IMG/VR virus record: IMGVR_UViG_3300037246_001990
Location: 1-63,032 of that record
Length of the DNA: 63,032 bases
Strand: one strand, 5' to 3'
DNA from: a virus
Shown: in pieces, positions 15,613 through 23,952 of the stretch
Numbering within the stretch: position 1 is the stretch's first letter
How the letters are laid out: each line of letters opens with the position of its first letter
Program-made: the position numbers and the translations under genes
The notes under the pieces: model-generated
What the model saw: only the letters and a program-made list of their open reading frames with translations
What the model was told of the DNA's origin: nothing
Databases searched by the model: none

Positions 15613-16554
15613 ATGCCCGAATTTGAAGAGTATGCTGATTTAGAATCAACTGGACACGAAAGTCGAGAGCCTATTAAACCTGAGGATGAGTTTTATCATA
15701 GTGTTTATATTTCAGGTAAAACTCGAAAAAATCACATCGGAACCACAGAAGAAGTTGGTAAGTTTCAAGTCAGAGGTGTAGAATATAATCTCGATCAAGT
15801 TAATTTGATTATTACTCACACTAAAGATTTGCTTGTCAAGGAAAACCAAAGTGGTGGACGTCAGAATATTGAATGTACTTCATTCAAACCTGGTCTGCCT
15901 CCCTGGTATGGAACTTCAAGACTTCAGAGTGGTGATCCAAGACAGTGTCCTCAAACATCAGCAGAAAGAGCAGTGAATGATTACTGTAGTCCGTGTCGTT
16001 CCCAAATTGTTGTTGCAGGTATCTACTGCAGTCCTGATGGAAATCCCATTCTATCAGGAGAAAAGAAACCAATATTCCTATTTATTAGAGGAAAGGGAAT
16101 GAAATACTCAAATGTATCAAATTACTTGGGCGACCTTTTTAAGTTGGATTTAAATCCCATCTTTGAACCAGTTACAGATCAATCTCAATTGTTTGAGAAA
16201 AAAGTTGTAAACAATAAAAGGTTCGTTACGAATATTACCAAAGGAACCGCTCCTTCCCAATATGGCGATAAAGATGTATTCGTCCTACAAACAGGAACGG
16301 AACTACCAAAAGAAGTTGTCTTAAAAATCTTAGACGCTTCAAAGAAAACTCTTGACAAATTCAATGATAAATTTGATTGGTCTAAGAGAGTATCAACATC
16401 TGGTTATGGTGATGATAAGAAACCTGAAAACGATGAAAAGGTCTTATCACTTGATGGAGACAATACACCAGAAGAACCAACACAGGAAAGTGGCCAAACT
16501 GAAGATAAAGCAAAACAAACCTTCAGCTTTGATGATGTTAATTTTGATAATTAA
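15613..16554 (+). CDS. Possible single-stranded-DNA-binding protein
   Basis: The 313-aa product has a central part with a cysteine cluster (CPQTSAERAVNDYCSPC and a later C), then a linker, then a very acidic C-terminus ending FSFDDVNFDN. A core with a zinc-type cluster and a flexible acidic tail ending in aromatic and Asp residues recalls phage ssDNA-binding proteins such as T4 gp32, whose tail recruits partners. Overall sequence similarity cannot be judged by eye, so the name is tentative. It precedes the AAA ATPase gene by 25 bases, with its own AAAAGGAG site between. Confidence 0.35.
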   Translation: MPEFEEYADLESTGHESREPIKPEDEFYHSVYISGKTRKNHIGTTEEVGKFQVRGVEYNLDQVNLIITHTKDLLVKENQSGGRQNIECTSFKPGLPPWYGTSRLQSGDPRQCPQTSAERAVNDYCSPCRSQIVVAGIYCSPDGNPILSGEKKPIFLFIRGKGMKYSNVSNYLGDLFKLDLNPIFEPVTDQSQLFEKKVVNNKRFVTNITKGTAPSQYGDKDVFVLQTGTELPKEVVLKILDASKKTLDKFNDKFDWSKRVSTSGYGDDKKPENDEKVLSLDGDNTPEEPTQESGQTEDKAKQTFSFDDVNFDN

Positions 16555-16579
16555 GTTACGTTGAAAAGGAGCTATTTAA

Positions 16580-17890
16580 ATGCCGGATGACACTCAAACG
16601 AAGGAAACCGAACTCAAATACCACGAGATATTAAACATCTCGGTTTTATCAATCAACAAGATAAAGGAGCTTATCAAACAGGATATTGTCCGTACATTCA
16701 AAACATGGGCAAGTGGTAAAGATGTAAAGAAACAATGTTGGCATATAATAGGTCCGGCCGGCGTTGGGAAAACTGAAATCTGTGGACAGATAGCAAAGGA
16801 ACTTACAACTGAAGTTCCTCTTGCATTATCGAAGACAGAAATTAAAGCTCCTCATCTTGTGCCTGGTCTTACCGACGGACAAGAGTTCGTCTTTGATATG
16901 ATGATGATCAAAGCTCCAGTTCTTTCTAGAGATGATTTTATCATCCCCTTTCCAGTCATTGATGGCGGAGAAAACAGTTTTAAAATGCTGTATTCCGACT
17001 TCGTCCCAAAAGGTGAAAACACATATGGTCTCTTTGTTATTGATGAATTCTCAAGAGGAGATCATTCATTACAACAACTGTTATGGCAGGTTCAAAATGA
17101 ATACGCCATTCATAGACACCCATTCCCAAAGGGATGGTTTGTTATATCAATCGATAACCCGGATGATTCTGAATATCAAATGGACAACCTGGAAGATGCA
17201 GCAGGACTGAGACGACAGCTTCATATATACACTGAAGTAAGTCCCGTTGATTTTCTGGATTATGCAATCGCCAATGAATATCATCCATTTATTATTGAGT
17301 TCATTCAGACTCACCCTGAAAGGATCTATGACTTCCAATGTCAAAGTCGGGGAATGGTTTATGCGAACCCTGCAAGTTGGGAGAGAATGTCAGATCATTT
17401 ATGGAAAATGGAATCGGATGGCGGAATTGACTTTAGCACAATTGAGCATGTCGGTGCAGGTCTTTTGAATGTACATATGACTCAGTTATTCATCGATTTC
17501 GCCAGGGACAAAAAGGATATCAATCCAAGAGACGTGTTTTATCGTTTCAGTTCAGTGAAGAATGATATCCTCAAACTCAAGAAAGCAGGAGATAATGGAA
17601 AGCTCGGTGAGCTTATGGTCGGGTATTGTACCTTCATGACTACAACCAGACCTGACTACAAAGCGGAACACCTCAACAACATCGAGCAGTTCCTTCTTAT
17701 GATGCCCATCGATACGGCAGCGTTGTTTATATCACAAATCGATGGTTTTGATAGAAACTCGGCAGCGTTCAAATACATGACGGATATTCATGTTGCCTTA
17801 CTGAAAAAGTCGAAGAAGTATAAGAGGGAATTTTATGATCCTATCGTTGATTGTGGCGATGGAAAACTTAATGTAACAAAGGCATCCTAA
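16580..17890 (+). CDS. MoxR-type AAA+ ATPase
   Basis: Walker A GPAGVGKT (residues 58-65) and Walker B LFVIDEF (D155, E156) are clear, followed by a DNPDDSEY stretch in the sensor-1 region. The 436-aa length and the next gene, a vWA protein with a metallopeptidase-like N-terminus, match MoxR/vWA chaperone pairs. In these pairs the ATPase remodels a target with help of the vWA adaptor. The target here is unknown. The end of the gene is four bases from the start of its partner. Confidence 0.8.
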   Translation: MPDDTQTKETELKYHEILNISVLSINKIKELIKQDIVRTFKTWASGKDVKKQCWHIIGPAGVGKTEICGQIAKELTTEVPLALSKTEIKAPHLVPGLTDGQEFVFDMMMIKAPVLSRDDFIIPFPVIDGGENSFKMLYSDFVPKGENTYGLFVIDEFSRGDHSLQQLLWQVQNEYAIHRHPFPKGWFVISIDNPDDSEYQMDNLEDAAGLRRQLHIYTEVSPVDFLDYAIANEYHPFIIEFIQTHPERIYDFQCQSRGMVYANPASWERMSDHLWKMESDGGIDFSTIEHVGAGLLNVHMTQLFIDFARDKKDINPRDVFYRFSSVKNDILKLKKAGDNGKLGELMVGYCTFMTTTRPDYKAEHLNNIEQFLLMMPIDTAALFISQIDGFDRNSAAFKYMTDIHVALLKKSKKYKREFYDPIVDCGDGKLNVTKAS

Positions 17891-17894
17891 TAAT

Positions 17895-19160
17895 ATGGAT
17901 ACCTCAGAAAGACTTAAGAATCTGATTGCTCAACATGTTCTCAAGTACAATTATTGGGGATATTTGTTTTCCAGAATACGAAGGGTATCGGATAAAAGAA
18001 CACCTTCTATTATGGGAGTAGGTCCGGAGAAGGATGGTACTATATCACTATATTACCATCCTGATCTAGTAGATAAAACTGCTGATGATCAAATCCTTAT
18101 AGTATTGGAACATGAGGGTATGCATCTTTTGAATCATCATATACCACGTGGAATGAAAGTCTACTACAATGAAACGGATATTCAACGAAGAGCAATCAAA
18201 ATGAATATTATGAACATAGCATCAGATTGTGCAGTTAATCAGCAGGCAAATATCAAAAATGATATTATCATAGATGGAAAACCTTGGAAGCCTCAGCTTC
18301 CAGAACGTCATGGAATGCCACCTGGAAAAGTTACTGAATGGTATTATCTTGAATTGCTTAAGAAAACAAAAGTAACAGAGATGCCATGTTATGCAGCAGG
18401 TGGTTTGGATAATCATGAAAAGTGGAGTAAAGCAGCAGGTGACTCTTCTGATCCAAGTGCTTTAGCAAGAAAGGTACAAAATAATGTACAGCGAATTGTT
18501 AGAGAGTCTGCAAAGACATTCAACAAAGATCGAGGAACCCTACCCTCTCATATTGCAAGTCTAATTGAAGATGCATTAAAACCGCCTAAAGCTCCATATT
18601 ATCAAATAATTAGGCGGTTGGTTAGAGGATCTAGATTAAGCAAGTTTAGAAGATCTCATACTAAAATCAATCGAAAGAGAACTTATGTATTTATGATTGG
18701 TGAGAAAGAACTTTCGATTCCAGAAATATCTCCGTTTCCAGGTCGGACTCGGGATTTTACATTTGATATTGCTGTATTGATTGATACATCTGGAAGTATG
18801 GGGAGAGATGAGCTTGCGGAAGCTTTGTCTGGTATTAAGAACATAATCGAAAATGACAAACATTGCAAAACGACAGTTTTAGAATGTGATGCTATAGTCC
18901 ATAAAGAGTATGTTGTTAAGAAGGTCAGGGATATTGATCCCAAACTAAAAGGTGGTGGAGGAACTACTATGGGTCCTGGTTTGATAAGAGCAAGAGAGTT
19001 AGGAGTCGATGTATGTCTTGGTTTTACAGATGGATACACTGAGAATATTAATGGAATACCTCGAAAACTTCTACCCAAGAAAATAATTTGGGTTGTATCA
19101 AAGGGAGGTAGTGTAGAAAGTCTGAATCGAACCGGATACGTAGTTAAGTTAGACACATGA
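17895..19160 (+). CDS. Metallopeptidase-like (DUF2201-type) plus vWA domain protein
   Basis: The N-terminal half has H73-E-G-M-H77, a zinc HExxH signature as in DUF2201-type proteins. The C-terminal half is a vWA domain with an intact MIDAS motif D297-T-S299-G-S301 and a GGGGTTMGPG loop carrying the MIDAS threonine. It follows the MoxR-like ATPase by four bases, the usual arrangement of an ATPase and its vWA partner. The window therefore has two vWA proteins, this one and the Ro-like protein at 11829. Confidence 0.75.
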   Translation: MDTSERLKNLIAQHVLKYNYWGYLFSRIRRVSDKRTPSIMGVGPEKDGTISLYYHPDLVDKTADDQILIVLEHEGMHLLNHHIPRGMKVYYNETDIQRRAIKMNIMNIASDCAVNQQANIKNDIIIDGKPWKPQLPERHGMPPGKVTEWYYLELLKKTKVTEMPCYAAGGLDNHEKWSKAAGDSSDPSALARKVQNNVQRIVRESAKTFNKDRGTLPSHIASLIEDALKPPKAPYYQIIRRLVRGSRLSKFRRSHTKINRKRTYVFMIGEKELSIPEISPFPGRTRDFTFDIAVLIDTSGSMGRDELAEALSGIKNIIENDKHCKTTVLECDAIVHKEYVVKKVRDIDPKLKGGGGTTMGPGLIRARELGVDVCLGFTDGYTENINGIPRKLLPKKIIWVVSKGGSVESLNRTGYVVKLDT

Positions 19161-19342
19161 TTGAAAAGATATTAAAAATTCCCTGTGTTGTGTTTGTGTG
19201 GTATATGTATTTTGCATTAGTTGCACAAGCTATTAGCACAGGGAATATAAAATCATTAATTGTATCAATAGTGTGGTTGCTTGCAATATTGATGATATTC
19301 CCACCCTTTAGAAAAGGGAAGGAGGATTATGACAACATATAG
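19157..19342 (+). CDS. Small membrane protein, 61 aa
   Basis: Two hydrophobic segments (roughly residues 8-27 and 32-49) with a short loop and a charged tail predict a two-pass inner-membrane protein. It overlaps the vWA gene (ATGA) and the topoisomerase gene (14 bases), so it is coupled to both. No family recognised. Confidence 0.65.
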   Translation: MIEKILKIPCVVFVWYMYFALVAQAISTGNIKSLIVSIVWLLAILMIFPPFRKGKEDYDNI

Positions 19343-21095
19343 TGCTAAAGATGTACGGGTTTTAAAAGAGGTTGAACACATTCGACTCGCTCCTGGTATG
19401 TATATAGGAGATACTACAAACCCAGTTCATCTTATTGAAGAAGCACTTGATAATGCTTTAGATGAGGCACTTGCAGGACACGCAAATATCATTGCTGTTT
19501 TAATTGATACAAAGAAAAATGAATTTGCAGTATTGGACAATGGTAGGGGTATCCCAATATCAAACGATACTCCTATCACTGTCTCATCAAAGTTATTCTC
19601 AGGAGCAAAATTTCAAGATAAAAAATCAGCATACGAAATTAGTTCAGGATTACACGGAGTTGGTTTGGTTGCTGTTAATGCTCTTAGCAAAGAGTATAAT
19701 GTAGAAATATTTAGAAACAATAAATATGCAAAGTATAAATTCATAGATGCAAAATTAAAGAAATCTGAAATACATAAATCTACACAAATTAGTCCGCCCT
19801 TCTCAACAAAAATTCAATTCATTCCTGATACAAAATTCTTTGAAACATTAACTCCAGATATAGATAGAATCAGAAGAAGATTATCAACAGCATCAGCAGA
19901 GATGGCAAGTCATATTCGATTTGTATTAACTCTTGATGATCAAACTGAAATATTTGCATTATCTAAAGAAGATAACTTCAAAAATATTTTAAAAGAAGAA
20001 ATAGTAATAATTTCCCTACAAACTGAAAAAGGTGCAGAAAAATTCGAAGTAATGTTTGGATATGAGGAAAAAGGAGCAATAACTCCAAAGATATTATCAT
20101 CAATAAATCTTCTTCCTGTTGATGGTGGGGGAACTCATTTAATAGCGTTCTATGATCTCCTCAAAGACTTTTTCTTAGCCAAAGCAAAAAAGTTTGGTTA
20201 TTCATTTCAACCAAATGATTGTTTAGTTGGATTGAGAGCATATATGATGTTAAGTCTTATCGAACCAAAATTCTCAGGACAAACAAAAGATAAATTAACA
20301 AATCGAAAGATATATTTCACGCCTTTTATCAATGCTCTTAAAACTCAACTGAATACATTAGAAGAGGAATTTATTAAAGAACTCCTTGAAAGATTTCAGG
20401 ATTATAGAAGAAAAATCGATGCAAAGAAATTAGTTAGAAATGGATCAACATCAAATAGAGCATCGACCAAGTTCACAAAACTGAGAGATTGTTCAAGTAG
20501 ATTAGGAGAGTTGTTTATTGTGGAAGGAGATTCAGCAGGAGGATCGATCATTCAATCAAGAGATCCTAGAATACATGCTGTGTTGCCTCTCAAGGGGAAG
20601 TCGATCCCGAACGTTACCGTGAAGAAACATGTGTTTGAGAATAAGGAATTATCTGAATTGATTAAAGCTCTAGGAACTGGAGTCGGTCCTCATTTCGATC
20701 TGTCAAAGTTACGATACTCTAAAATTATATGTGCCACAGATGCCGACTTCGACGGATATCATATAGCATGTTTAGTATCAATGGCGATGGCAGTTCTTCT
20801 TCCAGATATAGTTAAAGCAGGGAACTATTTTATTGCGAGCACTCCATTGTTTGCAATCACCGAAAAGAAATATTTTAAACCTTTATGGAATGAAGAAGAA
20901 TTAGAAAAAGCTCGAAAACATGGAAAAAACATTCAGCGCTTCAAGGGTTTGGGAGAGATGCAACCAGAACAGCTGAAGATTTCTTTATTAGATGAAGCAA
21001 CAAGACATTTAATGCCTGTTACTTATAGCGAAAATATGGATGATCTTATTAAATTATTTTCTAGCGCAACTGAGAAAAGGAGATTGGTTTCGTAA
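19329..21095 (+). CDS. Type II DNA topoisomerase ATPase/TOPRIM subunit (GyrB/ParE/T4 gp39-like)
   Basis: The 588-aa product shows the GHKL ATPase elements EEALDNALDEAL, LDNGRGIPI and SGLHGVGLVAVNALS. The TOPRIM motifs are EGDSAGG (E399) and DADFDG (D471, D473, D475), and RFKGLGEMQPEQL follows. It pairs with the A subunit at 23924. It would relieve torsional stress during phage replication. Its length is close to ParE. The ribosome site GGAAGGAGG lies eight bases before the ATG, inside the preceding gene. Confidence 0.95.
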   Translation: MTTYSAKDVRVLKEVEHIRLAPGMYIGDTTNPVHLIEEALDNALDEALAGHANIIAVLIDTKKNEFAVLDNGRGIPISNDTPITVSSKLFSGAKFQDKKSAYEISSGLHGVGLVAVNALSKEYNVEIFRNNKYAKYKFIDAKLKKSEIHKSTQISPPFSTKIQFIPDTKFFETLTPDIDRIRRRLSTASAEMASHIRFVLTLDDQTEIFALSKEDNFKNILKEEIVIISLQTEKGAEKFEVMFGYEEKGAITPKILSSINLLPVDGGGTHLIAFYDLLKDFFLAKAKKFGYSFQPNDCLVGLRAYMMLSLIEPKFSGQTKDKLTNRKIYFTPFINALKTQLNTLEEEFIKELLERFQDYRRKIDAKKLVRNGSTSNRASTKFTKLRDCSSRLGELFIVEGDSAGGSIIQSRDPRIHAVLPLKGKSIPNVTVKKHVFENKELSELIKALGTGVGPHFDLSKLRYSKIICATDADFDGYHIACLVSMAMAVLLPDIVKAGNYFIASTPLFAITEKKYFKPLWNEEELEKARKHGKNIQRFKGLGEMQPEQLKISLLDEATRHLMPVTYSENMDDLIKLFSSATEKRRLVS

Positions 21096-21124
21096 AGAAA
21101 AATAAAATTAAGGAGGACTAACAT

Positions 21125-21292
21125 TTGGAAGAATATAAAATCACTAAAGATCAAATAGAGACAATCGTTAATGCGGGATATAGAGTATGGGATCATTTGA
21201 ATGGAAAAGAAATAGATCTTGAGCCTGTATTTTATATAGAAGAAATACAAAATACTCTAGTTGATGTTTTGCAGAAGCCATTAGATCGATAA
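21125..21292 (+). CDS. Small hypothetical protein, 55 aa
   Basis: TTG at 21125 follows AGGAGG (21111-21116) at nine bases and opens 55 codons ending at TAA 21290-21292. The product is acidic and probably helical. It sits between the topoisomerase and methyltransferase genes with short gaps. No family recognised. Confidence 0.6.
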   Translation: MEEYKITKDQIETIVNAGYRVWDHLNGKEIDLEPVFYIEEIQNTLVDVLQKPLDR

Positions 21293-21306
21293 AAGGACTA
21301 TAAATT

Positions 21307-22263
21307 ATGGATACTAATACTTTTAAAGAATCATTAAAAAGAATTGATAAAGATAAATCAATTAGTAAAGAGTTATTAAAATACTGTAGGTTAAAGTATG
21401 GAGATATATGGACTGATGAAAAAACTGGTCATAAAGTTGGATGCTTAGATGCATCATCAAAAAGAGATATTAAAAAAATAATGTTGGATGAAAAGGCATC
21501 TTTAGGAATTCAAGACCCTCCATATAACTTTATTGCATTAGAAGAAAAAGAATTAAAAAAATTCATTTCTTGGTGTAACAAATGGATCGATAATACTTAT
21601 AATTCATTACAAACTAATGCAAGTTTATATATATGGTTAGGAGCTGATCAGAAAAATTGGTTTTCTCCACTTCCTGAATTTATGATAATGATGAAAAATT
21701 ATGGTAAATTTATCTCAAAATCTTTTATTACTATGAGAAATCAAAGAGGATATGGAACACAAAAAAATTGGATGAGTGTTAGACAGGAATGTCTTTATTA
21801 TATAAAAGGACAACCAGAATTTAAAGTTATATACACTGATATGCCAAAAGTTTTAAAAGGATATTTCAAAGCAATATCAGGGGAAAAAGTTGAAAACATT
21901 AGAAGAAGTAAATCAACAAATATAAGACCTGGAAACGTATGGTTTGATATTCAACAAGTTTTTTATAAAATGAAAGAAAACGTTCCTGGTTGCTTTTTAC
22001 AAAAACCTATAAAAGCAATAGAACGTATAATTATGGCAAGCTCTTCAACAAATGACTTAATTGTAGATTTTTTCTCACACTCTGGTACTACTTTAATTGC
22101 AGCAGAAAATTTAAACCGAAGGTGTTACACTTTAGATATAGATCCAATCTTTTGTGAAATAACTATAAGAAGATTAGAGCATTTAAGAAACACAGGTGAA
22201 GACGGTTGGCAAACAAAAAATCCATTTGAAGGGGCTAAGAAGGGTGATTTATTAACTTGTTAG
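21307..22263 (+). CDS. DNA methyltransferase (N6-adenine or N4-cytosine), beta-class order
   Basis: The catalytic motif D70-P-P-Y73 comes first, and the SAM-binding motif FSHSGTT (residues 256-262) lies near the C-terminus, followed by LDIDP. This motif order is that of beta-class amino-methyltransferases. At 318 aa it has room for one target-recognition region between the motifs. The next gene encodes a PD-(D/E)XK nuclease-like protein 12 bases away, so the pair could be a restriction-modification system. Alternatively the methylase alone protects phage DNA. Confidence 0.85.
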   Translation: MDTNTFKESLKRIDKDKSISKELLKYCRLKYGDIWTDEKTGHKVGCLDASSKRDIKKIMLDEKASLGIQDPPYNFIALEEKELKKFISWCNKWIDNTYNSLQTNASLYIWLGADQKNWFSPLPEFMIMMKNYGKFISKSFITMRNQRGYGTQKNWMSVRQECLYYIKGQPEFKVIYTDMPKVLKGYFKAISGEKVENIRRSKSTNIRPGNVWFDIQQVFYKMKENVPGCFLQKPIKAIERIIMASSSTNDLIVDFFSHSGTTLIAAENLNRRCYTLDIDPIFCEITIRRLEHLRNTGEDGWQTKNPFEGAKKGDLLTC

Positions 22264-22275
22264 CAGTGAATAAAT

Positions 22276-22977
22276 ATGAATCAACTATTGGAACACATAA
22301 ATATCTTATTATCTAAGACTAAGCTGGATATACCTAAAAACAATGAAAATGTTTTTCCATTTAATTATATTGAATTTACATTCTGTTATCTTTTAGAAAA
22401 GAATATAATAAGCTTTGACGAATATTTGGAAATAAGAAATGATTATATCTCTAGAAATGTATATTTACATTTATATAATCTAGGACCAGCTGCTTTTGGT
22501 GTTTCTTGGGCACAACCACATATCTCTGATCTTTCTGATGATATAACCAAACCATCAAAAAAATTAGATCCAGAGTTTAGTAGCAATTATGATTTATTTC
22601 ATTGTCGTAGTAAAAAAAGAATAGAAATAAAAGCAGGAAGATTGACAGCTAGAGATAACAGCAAAAATACATCTATTTCTGAAAGAGCAATGACATTTGA
22701 TGATGCTTATAATAACAAGAAAGAATTTTGGACAAACTATCAACAGATATATTTTGGAATGTCTGATATAACAATTTTAATACTAGTTTGTACGGATGTT
22801 ATAAAATATTTAGCTTTTCAAAGCATTACACTCGAAGAAAATCAATTTATGAAGGGTTTTCAACATAGAGGAAATAAAGGAGAGGGTCAATTATGGATAG
22901 ATAATGATACCTTCCCTTCATTTTACAAATTATTTATGGATAAAGATCAATTATTAAATTATATAAATTCTTTATAG
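22276..22977 (+). CDS. Probable PD-(D/E)XK restriction endonuclease
   Basis: The 233-aa protein has D106 followed at 11 residues by E117-I-K119 in the run YDLFHCRSKKRIEIKAGR, a pattern typical of PD-(D/E)XK nucleases. Position directly behind a DNA methyltransferase is typical of type II restriction-modification. The rest is unrecognised, and no HNH or GIY-YIG motif is present. Self-protection would depend on the methylase at 21307. It could serve to degrade host DNA or exclude other phages. Confidence 0.6.
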   Translation: MNQLLEHINILLSKTKLDIPKNNENVFPFNYIEFTFCYLLEKNIISFDEYLEIRNDYISRNVYLHLYNLGPAAFGVSWAQPHISDLSDDITKPSKKLDPEFSSNYDLFHCRSKKRIEIKAGRLTARDNSKNTSISERAMTFDDAYNNKKEFWTNYQQIYFGMSDITILILVCTDVIKYLAFQSITLEENQFMKGFQHRGNKGEGQLWIDNDTFPSFYKLFMDKDQLLNYINSL

Positions 22978-23018
22978 TAAATACAAAATATCTATCAAGG
23001 ACACACAAAAGAAAGAAT

Positions 23019-23198
23019 ATGCGAATGAAGAAAAAAAGACAACGAAAAAATTGTCCACAATGTATTTATTTGGCTGGATTGGCAGGCGGTACATGTGCAA
23101 AGAATCCAGAAAGAGACATATATACTATTCATACATTACCAGAAGAACCAAAAGAACGTGAATGGTGTACAGACATGAAAAAGAGGAAAGTAAAATGA
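23019..23198 (+). CDS. Small Cys-rich protein, 59 aa
   Basis: An ATG at 23019 opens 59 codons with a very basic start (RMKKKRQRK) and CPQC, a later C in GGTC, and a WC near the end, which together could bind one zinc. It ends in an ATGA overlap with the next gene. Together with the two following genes it forms a run of small cysteine proteins. Confidence 0.6.
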   Translation: MRMKKKRQRKNCPQCIYLAGLAGGTCAKNPERDIYTIHTLPEEPKEREWCTDMKKRKVK

Positions 23199-23392
23199 CA
23201 GACTTCGCTATAAAGGATAGATGTGATAAATGTGGTAGTGTAGATGATTTGGAAGGAATTATATATCCAAACATTCTTGCAAGTAATAATCTTAATATAG
23301 AACACGCTACATTATGTCCTGAATGTCATGAAGGTTTCGAAAGGTTTTTAGAAGAAAAAAGGAAAGAATATGAGAAAGAAAACCATAACTAA
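23195..23392 (+). CDS. Small zinc-ribbon protein, 65 aa
   Basis: Two CxxC knuckles (CDKCG and CPECHEG) separated by about 30 residues form a probable zinc ribbon. The ATG at 23195 is preferred to upstream GTG-type starts because it makes the ATGA junction with the previous stop and has GAGGAAAG ahead. The last 35 residues are highly charged. Unknown function. Confidence 0.7.
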   Translation: MTDFAIKDRCDKCGSVDDLEGIIYPNILASNNLNIEHATLCPECHEGFERFLEEKRKEYEKENHN

Positions 23393-23537
23393 AGATTGTC
23401 CATCGTGTAATGATATGAAAATCAATGACGACAATGAATTTGAATGTTCTTGGGGAAATTCTAAAGAGATAAAAATTCTCAAAAATCCTAAAGGCAGAAT
23501 TAAAATCTGTAAGCTTATAAGTATAAAGGAAGACTAA
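23370..23537 (+). CDS. Small Cys-motif protein, 55 aa
   Basis: ATG 23370 lies inside the end of the previous gene, 22 bases before its stop, with GGAAAG just ahead. The 55-aa product has CPSC near residue 10 and two further single Cys, again a potential zinc site. It ends one base before the next ATG. Confidence 0.55.
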   Translation: MRKKTITKDCPSCNDMKINDDNEFECSWGNSKEIKILKNPKGRIKICKLISIKED

Positions 23538-23538
23538 G

Positions 23539-23952
23539 ATGGGAACTAGAGCGGATTTTTATATTGGTGTAAGAGATCCTAAATGGATTGGTAGTCTAAC
23601 TCATGATGGATTTTCTTGGAATATTCCATGTAAGGTTTTAATTCAAGTTAATGAAACTATGTATGAGGAAATTGTAATTAAATATCTTAAAATGAATAAA
23701 GAACATAGTATAATTCGATCTGAAGGTTATGATTGGCCATGGCCATGGGAAGACAGTCAGCTAACTGACTACTCATATTTCTTAAGTCGAGCATATGGAA
23801 AAGTATATACATATTCTGCTCATGATAAAATCATGTTCGATCCTCTTAGAATTATGCAAGGAGAAGATCTAGATTCAGCAAGAGTATATATAAGTCCAAC
23901 ATTTCCAAAAATGGGAGTAAACTATGGATCAAAAATTACCAACCCTCTATAA
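23539..23952 (+). CDS. Conserved-looking hypothetical phage protein, 137 aa
   Basis: It begins MGTRADFYIG, an N-terminus I recall from uncharacterised phage proteins. It is aromatic-rich, with a WPWPWEDSQLTDYSYFL stretch, and of unknown function. AAAGGAAG lies before the ATG. The gene overlaps the start of the topoisomerase A gene by 29 bases. Confidence 0.7.
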   Translation: MGTRADFYIGVRDPKWIGSLTHDGFSWNIPCKVLIQVNETMYEEIVIKYLKMNKEHSIIRSEGYDWPWPWEDSQLTDYSYFLSRAYGKVYTYSAHDKIMFDPLRIMQGEDLDSARVYISPTFPKMGVNYGSKITNPL

